From Nitrososphaerota archaeon (lineage in GTDB: Archaea > Thermoproteota > Nitrososphaeria > Nitrososphaerales > Nitrosopumilaceae), in NCBI GenBank assembly GCA_028867785.1, contig JAGWFS010000001.1:1-64000 (forward strand): DNA of 64,000 nucleotides, in the 5' to 3' direction. This document shows positions 42,817 through 51,498 of this stretch, piece after piece. The notes under the pieces are model-generated. The model was not told where the DNA came from. It saw only the letters and a list, made by a program, of their open reading frames with translations, and did not search any database. Both the position numbers and the translations under genes were made by a program. How positions within the stretch are numbered: position 1 is the first letter of the stretch; the number at the start of each line of letters is the position of its first letter.

Positions 42817-43047
42817 TCACAAATCAAGTCTTTTTTCTACTTTGAATATCTGAAGTGTGAGCAGATCTATTGCCTTTTTCAAGTGCTCAAATTCGTCTAC
42901 AAGGTGCTTTTGGTTTTCCGCCAGACCTTTGAGGACGCTTATCACAGACTTTTGGTACCTGTCGTCAGACGAGGCCTCTAGCGCATCAAGTCTTGACTCC
43001 ATGACATCCAGATCTTTTTTCATCTTCTTGCCGTGCGATATTTCCAC
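42817..43047 (-). CDS. Small coiled-coil protein, hypothetical
   Basis: A 76-residue, strongly charged helical protein (MKKDLDVMESRLDALEASS ... LVDEFEHLKKAIDLLTLQI) that should form a coiled coil. No family recognised. Opposite strand is open but has no natural composition. Confidence 0.6.
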   Translation of the reverse strand: MEISHGKKMKKDLDVMESRLDALEASSDDRYQKSVISVLKGLAENQKHLVDEFEHLKKAIDLLTLQIFKVEKRLDL

Positions 43048-43087
43048 AGTCAGATTTTCCTTGCACCATATATCAACATAAAGTTAA

Positions 43088-43573
43088 ATGATTCACAAAA
43101 CAAGCAGATTTGTGATTGACGAAAAACTTGCCTTGCTGAACATCTCGCTCCCCAATCCTCCCAAGCCCGCAGGCTCGTACATACCAGTTGTACGAACAGG
43201 AAACTTGGTGTTTGTCTCAGGACAGATTCCAGTCAAAGAGGGCAAGGTAGAGTTCCAGGGAAAGGTTCCAACGGATGTGCCAATAGAGGTGGCACAGCAG
43301 GCAGCCAAGCTCTGCATCATAAACGTGCTGTCTCAGCTCAAGGCAGAGGTTGGAGACCTGGACATGGTCTCAAGGATTGTCAGAGTATCTGGCTTTGTAA
43401 ACAGTGCAGGCGATTTTTTCGAGCAGCCAAAAATTATCAACGCTGCATCAGACCTGCTGTTTGAGATATTTGGAGAAAAGGGAAAACACTCCAGAGTTGC
43501 AGTCGGGGTTGCAAGTCTTCCCCTAAATTCCACAGTAGAGATAGACATGGTGGCCGAGATCAGCCAATCTTAG
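43088..43573 (+). CDS. RidA/YjgF-family protein
   Basis: 161 residues (start ATG 43088; the domain proper begins at IDEKLALLNI). GNLVFVSGQIPVKEGKVEFQGKVP and VSRIVRVSGFVNSAGDFFEQPKIINAASDLLFEIFGEKGKHSRVAVGVASLP match the long RidA subgroup. RidA hydrolyses reactive enamine/imine intermediates; the key Arg is at RVAVG. Overlaps the convergent DHH gene by 14 bp. Confidence 0.88.
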   Translation: MIHKTSRFVIDEKLALLNISLPNPPKPAGSYIPVVRTGNLVFVSGQIPVKEGKVEFQGKVPTDVPIEVAQQAAKLCIINVLSQLKAEVGDLDMVSRIVRVSGFVNSAGDFFEQPKIINAASDLLFEIFGEKGKHSRVAVGVASLPLNSTVEIDMVAEISQS

Positions 43574-44540
43574 AATTGAATTTTTTTATAAACTGCGAGA
43601 TTTTCTCTTTTGGTATGACCGCACCGCATGCCTTGTCATGCCCGCCCCCTGAACCACCAAGATCTGTTGCAAGCTGGTTGACAATCCTTCCAAGATGCAG
43701 TTTGCAGGATTTTGAGCCTCTTATGGATACTGCGTAGATTCCCTTTTCCTCTCGGAACTTGTATGAAACTCCGACGTCTTTTCCTGAAAGTCCCAGTACG
43801 AAATTTACGACCATACTTGCTCCTGAATCTGTGACTTCCATGTATGCCAGATTTTTCATCTTCTTCATGTTATCCTTGACTTTTTGAATCACTCCGGAAA
43901 TTCTTTCGGCCTGTATGCGAGCAAATTCAAAAGTGTTTGGAATGTCATGGGGATATTTTAGTTGGCTGAGCTCATCAACAAGATACAGGAGATATTCATT
44001 GTCCTTTTGATGGCTCACAATGGTAAATGTGAGAACTGTTGCTTCCAGTAGAATGAATTGCCTGTCAAATCTCTGCAGCAGTTTTGAGCCTATTGGCCTG
44101 TCTTCCATGTAATCTGTAACTGCAGAGCATGCCGCAATCAGAGAGCTGTGGTCGTTTAGTTTTGACTTGAATGCGTCATAGACTTGCACCGTAGTGCATT
44201 CGTTTACAGTATGAACCAGCTTGACCTTGAGGGACTGGATTTTTTTCCTTATGCTGTCGTCCAAGTCATGATGATCAATGTAGGTTACCGTAACGCGCCT
44301 TTTTCTCAGATCTTTCAAGAGCTCGACGAATTGGTCTTGGTTTGTCTTGCTCAATCCAAGGTCGCATATGTATACTGCTTTTATCGAGTCGTCATTTCTC
44401 AGCTGTTCAAGCTCTGTCATGAGTCCTGGGTAATCGACGAGTCTTGTATCCCCGCCAAAAGCCTGCCTTATCAGCGATGCCGCACCTATGCCATCGGCAT
44501 CTTCCTTGTGAGAGATGCAGACCACTTTTGTTCTTGCCAA
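43560..44540 (-). CDS. DHH-family phosphoesterase
   Basis: A 326-residue protein. Metal-binding motifs in order: HKEDADGIGAA (about residue 11-21), YICDLGLSKTN (about 55), and YIDHHDLDDS (about 90); the DHHA1-like end is GSGGGHDKACGAVI. Relatives are nano-RNases, cyclic-dinucleotide phosphodiesterases or RecJ-like nucleases. Without long inserts, an oligonucleotide or dinucleotide substrate is likeliest. Confidence 0.88.
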   Translation of the reverse strand: MARTKVVCISHKEDADGIGAASLIRQAFGGDTRLVDYPGLMTELEQLRNDDSIKAVYICDLGLSKTNQDQFVELLKDLRKRRVTVTYIDHHDLDDSIRKKIQSLKVKLVHTVNECTTVQVYDAFKSKLNDHSSLIAACSAVTDYMEDRPIGSKLLQRFDRQFILLEATVLTFTIVSHQKDNEYLLYLVDELSQLKYPHDIPNTFEFARIQAERISGVIQKVKDNMKKMKNLAYMEVTDSGASMVVNFVLGLSGKDVGVSYKFREEKGIYAVSIRGSKSCKLHLGRIVNQLATDLGGSGGGHDKACGAVIPKEKISQFIKKFNSKIG

Positions 44541-44601
44541 GAATTAACAAGGCAGAACCACCCTCATTTAAACCAAAAACGGCAATGTTTTCAATTTTGA
44601 T

Positions 44602-44835
44602 CTAGACTGCGAAAGTAGCGGGTTTTTTGAGGTTCATGTAGGTCTTAAACTCTGAGACAAGAGATTTGTGTTTTGTCCCATCTTGGACTATCACGCAATA
44701 CATGTCATAAAACGAGATTCCAAGCAGCCTTGATTCCTCGTCAAGCTGCGATATCTCGGCCAGGATTTTCGGATCCTTTGTTTCCACCACGAAACTGTCT
44801 ACTAGATTTATGAAATCTTCTTCCAGTTGAACCAT
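44602..44835 (-). CDS. Small acidic helical protein, family with 46881-47087
   Basis: 77 residues: EEDFINLVDSFVVETKDPKIL then EESRLLGISFYDMYCVIVQ. The order F-x-N-x-VD...DP...D-x-E...G-I-x-F-Y-x-M is shared with the 68-residue protein at 46881, so they are paralogs. No known family. Faces citrate synthase divergently. Confidence 0.65.
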   Translation of the reverse strand: MVQLEEDFINLVDSFVVETKDPKILAEISQLDEESRLLGISFYDMYCVIVQDGTKHKSLVSEFKTYMNLKKPATFAV

Positions 44836-44961
44836 TTTAAACAGTTCATTGAAAATTTTGCTATATGCGCCATAGTTGTTAGATTAGACCAAGTGCTTAA
44901 TTTTTTACCGTTTTCAACCCTTAGCAATAACTTAATACACATTTTTCTCAATATTACACAG

Positions 44962-46134
44962 GTGGAGACAAAGAACATCGGGCTTCGCAATATCGAAGTT
45001 GCCGATACAAAGATTTGTGCAATAGACGGGATTAACGGCAAGCTGATCTATAGGGGGTACGACATCTTGGATCTTGTAAAAAAATCAAACTTTGAGGAGA
45101 CGGCCTGTCTTCTTCTCAATGACGACCTTCCGACTGAAAATGTCCTGTCAGATTTTGCAAGCAGGCTAGTAGAGGTTCGAAACATACCAGATGATGTTGA
45201 AAAAAACCTGCAGCATCTTCCGAAAACTGCCAACCCCATGGATGTCATCCAGTCCCGCATATCAGAGCTTGCAGCATATGACAAGGAGAAAGGGGACGAC
45301 AGGAATGCAAATTACAGCAGGGCAATCGACCTCATATCAAAGATTCCAATAATCATAGCGTACTGGGACCGAATCAGAAATGGAAAAGAGATCATACCTC
45401 CCTCGGCCAAGCTTGGGCATGCTGGAAACTTTCTCTACATGCTCACAGGAAAAGAGCCCGACTCGGAGATTGCCAGAATCTTTGATATCTGTTTGATCTT
45501 GCACGCAGAGCACAGTTTTAACGCATCCACATTTGCTGCAAGGGAGGTCGCCTCAACTAGAGCCCACATGTATGCGGCAGTGAGTGCTGCAATTGGCGCG
45601 CTAAGCGGAGAGCTTCACGGCGGGGCAAACTTCCAGGTGATGAAGATGCTTCTTGAGATAAAGACAGAAGACAGGGTCGAGTCTGTGATAAAAGAAAAGC
45701 TTGCAAAAGGAGGACGAATAATGGGCATGGGGCATGCAGTATACAAGACGTTTGACCCAAGGGCCGAGGTTCTAAGGGAGCTATCACGCAGGTTATCAGA
45801 GAAGACAGGCCAGCCATGGTATAAAATTACAAAAAAAGTCGAGGATGTCACGGAAGAGGAGATGAAAAAAGTAAAGGGCTCTGACATTTTTCCAAATGTT
45901 GACTTGTACAGCGCTTCAGCGTATTACATGCTTGGCATACCGATGGATCTTAACACGCCGATCTTTGCAATTTCACGAACTGCAGGATGGACGGCGCACG
46001 TGATTGAAGAAAAATTTGCAGAGGCACAGCCAAAGCCAATGCTATACAGACCAAAGGCAGTATACGTTGGGAAATACTGCGGCCCGTCAGGCTGCGAATA
46101 CATACCAATTGAGAAAAGACTGACACCAACCTGA
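44962..46134 (+). CDS. Citrate synthase
   Basis: 390 residues from GTG 44962; the long open frame back to 44827 lacks family similarity. It condenses acetyl-CoA with oxaloacetate. LHAEHSFNASTFAAREVAST and GMGHAVYKTFDPRAEVLRE contain the catalytic His residues, and MDLNTPIFAISRTAGWTAHVIEE the C-terminal Asp/Arg region. TATA-like CTTAATAC at about 44930 supports the short start. The carbon enters biosynthesis via citrate/2-oxoglutarate. Confidence 0.94.
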   Translation: METKNIGLRNIEVADTKICAIDGINGKLIYRGYDILDLVKKSNFEETACLLLNDDLPTENVLSDFASRLVEVRNIPDDVEKNLQHLPKTANPMDVIQSRISELAAYDKEKGDDRNANYSRAIDLISKIPIIIAYWDRIRNGKEIIPPSAKLGHAGNFLYMLTGKEPDSEIARIFDICLILHAEHSFNASTFAAREVASTRAHMYAAVSAAIGALSGELHGGANFQVMKMLLEIKTEDRVESVIKEKLAKGGRIMGMGHAVYKTFDPRAEVLRELSRRLSEKTGQPWYKITKKVEDVTEEEMKKVKGSDIFPNVDLYSASAYYMLGIPMDLNTPIFAISRTAGWTAHVIEEKFAEAQPKPMLYRPKAVYVGKYCGPSGCEYIPIEKRLTPT

Positions 46135-46186
46135 AATTAAAAATCAGTTAAATGATTATTATACAGGCCGGATACACTGCCAGACC

Positions 46187-46369
46187 ATGAAGGTACCTTT
46201 TGGCATCATAATTTTAATTGGCGGCCTGCTGGTAGCCGTCTTTGTCATGGCGGATTTCATCATCCCGCATGTAATCTGCAAGCTAATTCCTCACGAAGCC
46301 AGCATCAAACAGTATGCAGGGCAGTACAACCCAGACGTCTTTGGCGACATCTGCTCAGCACTTCATTGA
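46187..46369 (+). CDS. Small membrane protein, hypothetical
   Basis: 60 residues: one hydrophobic span (PFGIIILIGGLLVAVFVMADFIIP, about 4-27) then a soluble 30-residue tail with two Cys (ICKLIP, GDICSAL). No family recognised. Its 3' end overlaps the convergent Nudix gene by 15 bp. Confidence 0.55.
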   Translation: MKVPFGIIILIGGLLVAVFVMADFIIPHVICKLIPHEASIKQYAGQYNPDVFGDICSALH

Positions 46370-46819
46370 TCTTTTCTTGAGAATGACCTGTGCATCACGC
46401 AGTATCTTTTTCTGGTATGGCACCATGTCACGAGGCAGATTTTTGAACGGCCGGACATCGCTGCTCTGAAAGTCTCTTGTCACGGTTCCATTTACAACAG
46501 ATGCAAGAAAAACATGCGATATGTCATGTCTTGACTGCATAGGGTTTTCATAGACTCCCAAAAACCCCTCAATCTTGACTGCAAGATTGAGCTCATCTTT
46601 TGCCACCCTTTTTGCAGCGTCAGACAGTTTTTCTGTTTTAAATACAATCCCACCAGGCAGGTTCCATTTGTTTTTGTACGGCGGAATTGCCCTTTTGGCC
46701 AGAATAAAAGAGGCATTGCCCCGTATCACGACGTCCACCGTGGAATGCGGAAAATATGATGAAAATCTGTCAAATAACTTTTTTGGCGCTTTGCGGAATC
46801 TCTTTGTCACAGCAAGCAT
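46355..46819 (-). CDS. Nudix hydrolase, divergent Nudix box
   Basis: 154 residues. WNLPGGIVFKTEKLSDAAKRVAKDELNL (about 52-79) is a Nudix box in which the usual R-E-x-x-E-E reads R-V-A-K-D-E, so one or more metal-binding Glu are changed. GDP-mannose hydrolase-type relatives also vary there. Substrate unknown; a role in clearing nucleoside-diphosphate derivatives is only a family inference. Confidence 0.82.
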   Translation of the reverse strand: MLAVTKRFRKAPKKLFDRFSSYFPHSTVDVVIRGNASFILAKRAIPPYKNKWNLPGGIVFKTEKLSDAAKRVAKDELNLAVKIEGFLGVYENPMQSRHDISHVFLASVVNGTVTRDFQSSDVRPFKNLPRDMVPYQKKILRDAQVILKKRSMKC

Positions 46820-46880
46820 ACCGTTCAGCTGATCTTAAAGATTGTTTTATGGCCAATTATCGTTTTGGAAAAATCCGGAT

Positions 46881-47087
46881 TTAATTTCTTTTGGCAAGCC
46901 AGTCCTTTGCGCGAGTGTCTACGTCATATCTATGCAGAACATGGAAGACCATTTCGTAGAATGTGATTCCGCGCTTTTGAGCCTCGCTGTCTATCCACTT
47001 GAGACCTTCTGCAAGTTCAGGATCGTATGCGGAGAACTCTACCAACTCGTCTACCATATTTGTGAAGAATGAATTGGCTTCTAGCAC
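46881..47087 (-). CDS. Small acidic helical protein, paralog of 44602-44835
   Basis: 68 residues: FTNMVDELVEFSAYDPELA then DSEAQKRGITFYEMVFHVL. It shares length, charge and the V-D...D-P...E...G-I-x-F-Y-x-M order with the gene at 44602. No known function. Confidence 0.62.
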   Translation of the reverse strand: MLEANSFFTNMVDELVEFSAYDPELAEGLKWIDSEAQKRGITFYEMVFHVLHRYDVDTRAKDWLAKRN

Positions 47088-47163
47088 GAAAACAAGTTTT
47101 TATTTTTGTTATTCAGTTGTATATTCAAAATATATAGACAATCAACGCCTTTTTGATTGACAC

Positions 47164-47547
47164 ATGGAGCATACATATTATTTTGACGGAAACACAAAAA
47201 AGATCTCGTGGACGATCGAGAGCAATGAAACAAGATCAGATCAGACAAGGATCCACACTGAAGACTATTATGAAAAAATATCAGTCGAACAATCAAAGTA
47301 TGTTGCACTGCACACGGGTATTTTTTGGGGCATTGGAAGGTTCATAATAAAAAATGGAGACATGGTAAACATCATGCTTGATCTCAAGTCGATGTTCGAG
47401 CATCTTGCAGAAAACAAGACGATCAATGATACATTTGTGAATACCCGAGTCGGATTCATTCGGCAATTAGTAGATCAACGCAGGCTTGTGATCAAGTACC
47501 AGACAATTGATCAAAAAAACAACAAGGCGACGGCCTTACTTGCGTAG
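47164..47547 (+). CDS. Hypothetical protein, 127 residues
   Basis: An alpha/beta protein: N-terminal beta region MEHTYYFDGNTKKISWTIE, then KYVALHTGIFWGIGRFIIKNGD, then a helical C-terminus. A TATA-like AAAATATATAG lies about 25 nt before the ATG. No family recognised. Overlaps the convergent kinase gene by 12 bp. Confidence 0.6.
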   Translation: MEHTYYFDGNTKKISWTIESNETRSDQTRIHTEDYYEKISVEQSKYVALHTGIFWGIGRFIIKNGDMVNIMLDLKSMFEHLAENKTINDTFVNTRVGFIRQLVDQRRLVIKYQTIDQKNNKATALLA

Positions 47548-48816
47548 GATCAGGCCAATATCCATCAGATTAGTGTGGGTTGGACCTGTGAAAATCGCTC
47601 CCCCATATTTTTTAAAATAACAATACGAGTTATTCTGGTTCAGATATGCATCGATGTATTTTGATTGTGCCGTGGAATCTACGATTGCCCCTGCCGCTCG
47701 CGTATTTCCGTCAATTCCGTCAGTGCCAACAGATACGACAATCACTTTTTCTTTTCGATCTTTTAATTTCTTCACCAGATTCAGGACGAGTTCCTGGTTT
47801 CTTCCCCCCCTTCCTTTTCCCCTGACTGTAACAGTAGTCTCCCCTCCAAAAACAATGCACGAATTCTGGCTTGGAAAATGTCGCAAGAGTTTTGACGCGG
47901 CAGATTTTACATCCCCCTCCAAGGGCCAGACTGTTTTTGTGTCAAGCCCGAACTTTTTTGCATGTTTTTCCATCGCGTAAATGCAGGCCCTATTTGTAGA
48001 CACTACATAATTTTTTATCTTGGGTTTTTTGGGGGTCTCAGGTATTGCTCCTTTGGTTCCAAGAACAATCCTCTTCCAGACAGATTTTGGGACAAGATTT
48101 TTGCGATCATACTTTAACAGGATTTTTTTTGCGTCTGAAAATGTCGACTGGTCACAATACGTGATTCCAGAGGCAATCACTGAGAGATCATCCCCTATCA
48201 CGTCAGACATCACAAGCGATACTGCGCTGCATCGAAGCGATTCGACTAGTTTTCCCCCCTTTACCTTGGATAGATGCTTTCTTACGCAGTTGACATCGCG
48301 TATGCTTGCTCCAGACTTTAACAAGAGGCAGGTTACCCGTTGCTTGTCTTTTAGCGATATCCCATCAGGAAGCGCGACAAGTGACGATGCCCCGCCAGAG
48401 ATAAGAAAGATGACAAGATCTGTCTTGTCAAGAGACTTGAGGAAACCGACAATCTTCCTTGCAGCAGCGATGCTTTTTGCAGTCGGAACCGGGTGGCTTG
48501 ACTGCAATACCGAGAATTTTTTCCCGGCAATCAAAGAACACGTGTTGCTAGGCATTACCACGATCCCGCCGTGTAGTCTGGTACGCGAGTCTACCACTCT
48601 TGTCATCAGGTCGGCTGATTTGCCAATGGCGACTACATGGATGCGGCCATACCCTCTGAGAGACAGCCTTTTGCGTCCGATTTTCAGGTACGATGATTTG
48701 ACAATTTTCTCAAGTGAATTGTTTGGTAGAGATGCTTCAAGACCCCGTTCAACAATTTCCAATGCCAGTTTTTTATTACGGTCCAATGCGAGTTGCCTGA
48801 AATTTTGAATGATCAT
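47536..48816 (-). CDS. Glycerate 2-kinase (GckA/MOFRL family)
   Basis: About 426 residues from ATG 48816 (10 more if from 48846). VVAIGKSADLMTRVV, then SGGASSLVALPDGISLKDK, and the C-terminal MOFRL domain with FGGETTVTVRGKGRGGRNQELVLNL and SVGTDGIDGNTRAAGAIVD are the family blocks. It phosphorylates D-glycerate to 2-phosphoglycerate, feeding gluconeogenesis. Confidence 0.93.
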   Translation of the reverse strand: MIIQNFRQLALDRNKKLALEIVERGLEASLPNNSLEKIVKSSYLKIGRKRLSLRGYGRIHVVAIGKSADLMTRVVDSRTRLHGGIVVMPSNTCSLIAGKKFSVLQSSHPVPTAKSIAAARKIVGFLKSLDKTDLVIFLISGGASSLVALPDGISLKDKQRVTCLLLKSGASIRDVNCVRKHLSKVKGGKLVESLRCSAVSLVMSDVIGDDLSVIASGITYCDQSTFSDAKKILLKYDRKNLVPKSVWKRIVLGTKGAIPETPKKPKIKNYVVSTNRACIYAMEKHAKKFGLDTKTVWPLEGDVKSAASKLLRHFPSQNSCIVFGGETTVTVRGKGRGGRNQELVLNLVKKLKDRKEKVIVVSVGTDGIDGNTRAAGAIVDSTAQSKYIDAYLNQNNSYCYFKKYGGAIFTGPTHTNLMDIGLILRK

Positions 48817-48949
48817 TCCCTTGCCCTTTGTATAAGTAGAGAACACCAGTGAATTTTGAATCTTTTTGGCAAAACATTTGATCTGAGTTTAAAAGTGATG
48901 CGTACCCTTGTTACAGTTTTTTTATATATAGTATAGAACAATATAACTT

Positions 48950-49720
48950 ATGAAATGTGCTGATTTTCTTTCCAAGAGGAATCTGTCAGTATACATTGGA
49001 CTTTTTTCAATTGCCATAATAATCATGATTCCGGCCTATGCAGATCCAATAGTCAAACCGACAAGCGGCGGAACTCTGAACGTAAAATTTGACACAGATC
49101 CTGCAACTCCAGATACGTCAAGCCAGACCATGCTAAAGATAAGCTTTATCGATAAAAAAACTCAGGCTGTGCAGCCCCACATTGACTATTACGTAACTGT
49201 GACACAAGGCGATCAGCAAATCACGGGGGCAGGATCACCTGACCAGCCCCTCCACACAGCAGAGGGCTCAATCAGCATCCCCATACAGTTTCCAGCTGAC
49301 GGCACATACCAGGTAAACGTCGGGGTTGAAGGAATAGTGTTCCAGCCCATTCCCCCTGAAACAGTTTCGTTTACTGTAAATGTCGGTAGTACAGGCACTG
49401 GTAATAATACTCCAAGCAACAACACTTCACAGTCACAAACAGGAAACATTGCAATCCCGTCATGGATTAAGAACAATGCCAAGTGGTGGTCGCAGGGACA
49501 AGTTGGTGACCAGGATTTTGTCAAGGGAATACAGTATTTGATTCAAAAGGGAATAATGCAGATACCTACACAGTCAAACTCTTCTGCAACAAGTGGTGCA
49601 CAGCATATTCCAGCTTGGATAAAGACAAATGCAGGCTGGTGGGCCAGCGGACAAATATCTGATCAGGACTTTGTAAAAGGAATACAGTGGCTTGTCTCAA
49701 ACGGTATAATCATGGTCTGA
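48950..49720 (+). CDS. Secreted Ig-like protein with tryptophan-rich repeats
   Basis: 256 residues: signal peptide ending near ADA at about residue 27, an Ig-like beta domain (about 35-155), a Gly/Asn/Ser/Thr linker, and two about 40-residue repeats (IPSWIKNNAKWWSQGQVGDQ... and IPAWIKTNAGWWASGQISDQ..., about 163-203 and 215-256). The same repeat is in the DUF192 protein at 37878. It is probably a surface or S-layer-associated binding module. Confidence 0.8.
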   Translation: MKCADFLSKRNLSVYIGLFSIAIIIMIPAYADPIVKPTSGGTLNVKFDTDPATPDTSSQTMLKISFIDKKTQAVQPHIDYYVTVTQGDQQITGAGSPDQPLHTAEGSISIPIQFPADGTYQVNVGVEGIVFQPIPPETVSFTVNVGSTGTGNNTPSNNTSQSQTGNIAIPSWIKNNAKWWSQGQVGDQDFVKGIQYLIQKGIMQIPTQSNSSATSGAQHIPAWIKTNAGWWASGQISDQDFVKGIQWLVSNGIIMV

Positions 49721-49804
49721 TACAAATGACAAATCATTTCAAAGAACCGAACACTAATCTTGTTACGCAATGCTTAAGCAACATTATACCATATGGTGTC
49801 ATAC

Positions 49805-50350
49805 ATGTCAGGAAATAATCCAGACCTAAGAGACAAGGTGGATGAAAGCCGCGGCTTTTTCAAAAAACTGCAGCTTGTCATACCCGGTCTCAAGGAATAT
49901 CGTAAGCTTGAGGACATTAGAGCTGCAGACGAACTTCTCAGAAAGCAGGTATTTGACAGGCTTGATGGCGCAAAAAGCAAGCTTGAGATGATAAGAAAGG
50001 CAATGTCAGACAAGGGAGATTTTAACAGCCTCACTTCAATTGGTTCCATTATTTCACAGTTGCAGCAGATATCTGGCGAGGTGTTTCACTCCCAGCAAGG
50101 ATCTGCAGGAATCTCGCCTAACATCAGGATAGACGAGGGTACGCTAAACAGGTTGTACGAGTATGATTATAATTTTGTAAACAGTGCAGAGCAGATCTTT
50201 TCCACGATTACAAGTTCGCTTGGAGATTACACATCAGGAACAGCAACGGCGCAGGCAATTGCCGCAAAGATTGGCCCTATGCTCGAAGACTTCAAGCATG
50301 CTTGGAAACAAAGGCTTGAATCGGTTGAAAACATACTGGTAACAAAATAG
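49805..50350 (+). CDS. Helical protein of the SPFH gene cluster
   Basis: About 181 residues from ATG 49805 (GTG 49793 adds four). All-helical: FFKKLQLVIPGLKEYRKLEDIRAADELLRKQ, which fits a helix with the Y-R-x-x-x-x-x-R-x-A-D-x-x-L-R pattern I associate with proteins next to bacterial SPFH/zinc-ribbon genes, then DRLDGAKSKLEMIRKAM and a long C-terminal helical pair. No membrane span. 49 bp before the SPFH gene, so one operon. It may be a scaffold or a PspA-like partner, but it is too short and different to be called PspA. Confidence 0.65.
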   Translation: MSGNNPDLRDKVDESRGFFKKLQLVIPGLKEYRKLEDIRAADELLRKQVFDRLDGAKSKLEMIRKAMSDKGDFNSLTSIGSIISQLQQISGEVFHSQQGSAGISPNIRIDEGTLNRLYEYDYNFVNSAEQIFSTITSSLGDYTSGTATAQAIAAKIGPMLEDFKHAWKQRLESVENILVTK

Positions 50351-50399
50351 GAGACAAATGAAAATGATAATAACAAGAAAGACAAAAAGTGAGACATAG

Positions 50400-51488
50400 A
50401 TGTTCGGACATAAAAAAGACCCAGACTTTGGCGGAGGAAGCGTCGTCGGTTCCACAACAATAGAATGGGATTCCCAGTACAAAGAAGGAAACATCATGTG
50501 GAAGGTCCCACGGCTGATAAGACTAAACGACAACATCGTAGTAAGAGAGGACGAGATTGCGGCATTTTTCAGAGACGGAAAGGTGCTGACATATTTTGAC
50601 AAGCCAAACAGATACGCCCTGACTGATTTTAACGCGCCAATAGTTGGCGGCCTTTTAAAGTTCTTCACAGGCGTTCAGCAAGCTGCAGAGGTATACTATT
50701 TACAGAACAGATACATTGACGGAAAGTTTGGCTCGACACAGCCATACCAGTTTGTCGACCCGGTCTTTGGCATAGTGAATCTTCGAATCTTTGGAGAGTA
50801 CAGGTGGAAGATATCCCAGCCGGAAAACTTTGTCAACCAGTTTGTCGGCACTTTTGCCGCCCAGACTTCGGATGATATCGAATCAAGGCTCAAAGAACAG
50901 ATGATTCTGCTGGTATTCAATGCGGTAGGAAAGATGAAGGACAACGGCCTGAAGGTGACAGAACTTGCGGCCAACCTTCAAAATATAGAACAGGTCGTGC
51001 TTGCTAACGCGTCAACCAATTTTGGTCAGTACGGAATTGAGATTAACAAGATATCAGGACTTACAATAAGCTTACCAGAAGAGGTCCAAAAGGCAATCGA
51101 TACAAAATCTCAAATGTCCGTTCTCGGGGTCAACTACCTCCAGTATCAGGCAGGCCAGGCGCTGACTGATGCTGCAAAAAATTCAGGAGGCATGGCAGGC
51201 GTAGGATCAGGACTCGGGGTCGGATTGGGAGCAGGTACTGGATTAGGATACGTGATGGCAGGCCAGATGGCACAGGGAATGTACCAGCCTCCAATGAAAC
51301 AGTGTATCAAGTGCGGCATGGCTATGCCGGTATCAAACAACTTTTGCCCAAACTGCGGTGCAGGCCAGCAGCAGCAAGTCCAGCAACCAAAACCGCAAGA
51401 GGGAATACTGTGCCCGCAGTGCGGGGCACACATTGCCACAGATTCCAAGTTCTGCTCAAGCTGCGGCAAGTCATTGAAAACAAGTTAG
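50400..51488 (+). CDS. SPFH-domain protein with two C-terminal zinc ribbons (YdjI-like)
   Basis: 362 residues: N-terminal beta region (IEWDSQYKEGNIMWKVPRLIRLNDNIVVREDEIAAFFRDGKVL, about residues 20-62), the SPFH domain to about 240 with DIESRLKEQMILLVFNAVGKMK, a Gly-rich hinge with hydrophobic turns (about 265-290), and two ribbons, CIKCG...CPNCG (about 301-323) and CPQCG...CSSCG (about 338-359). This is the build of the virion-core/YdjI-type SPFH proteins. SPFH proteins organise membranes; the ribbons probably recruit partners. First gene of the pair that follows by 10 bp. Confidence 0.85.
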   Translation: MFGHKKDPDFGGGSVVGSTTIEWDSQYKEGNIMWKVPRLIRLNDNIVVREDEIAAFFRDGKVLTYFDKPNRYALTDFNAPIVGGLLKFFTGVQQAAEVYYLQNRYIDGKFGSTQPYQFVDPVFGIVNLRIFGEYRWKISQPENFVNQFVGTFAAQTSDDIESRLKEQMILLVFNAVGKMKDNGLKVTELAANLQNIEQVVLANASTNFGQYGIEINKISGLTISLPEEVQKAIDTKSQMSVLGVNYLQYQAGQALTDAAKNSGGMAGVGSGLGVGLGAGTGLGYVMAGQMAQGMYQPPMKQCIKCGMAMPVSNNFCPNCGAGQQQQVQQPKPQEGILCPQCGAHIATDSKFCSSCGKSLKTS

Positions 51489-51498
51489 GAGAAAAAAC

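Noticed and set aside
44827-44961. 45-residue N-terminal extension of citrate synthase
   Set aside because: Low-complexity hydrophobic sequence overlapping the divergent promoter; family similarity begins at GTG 44962.
50358-50399. 13-codon frame ending directly before the SPFH ATG
   Set aside because: Too short and lysine/threonine-rich without pattern; most likely the spacer of the operon.
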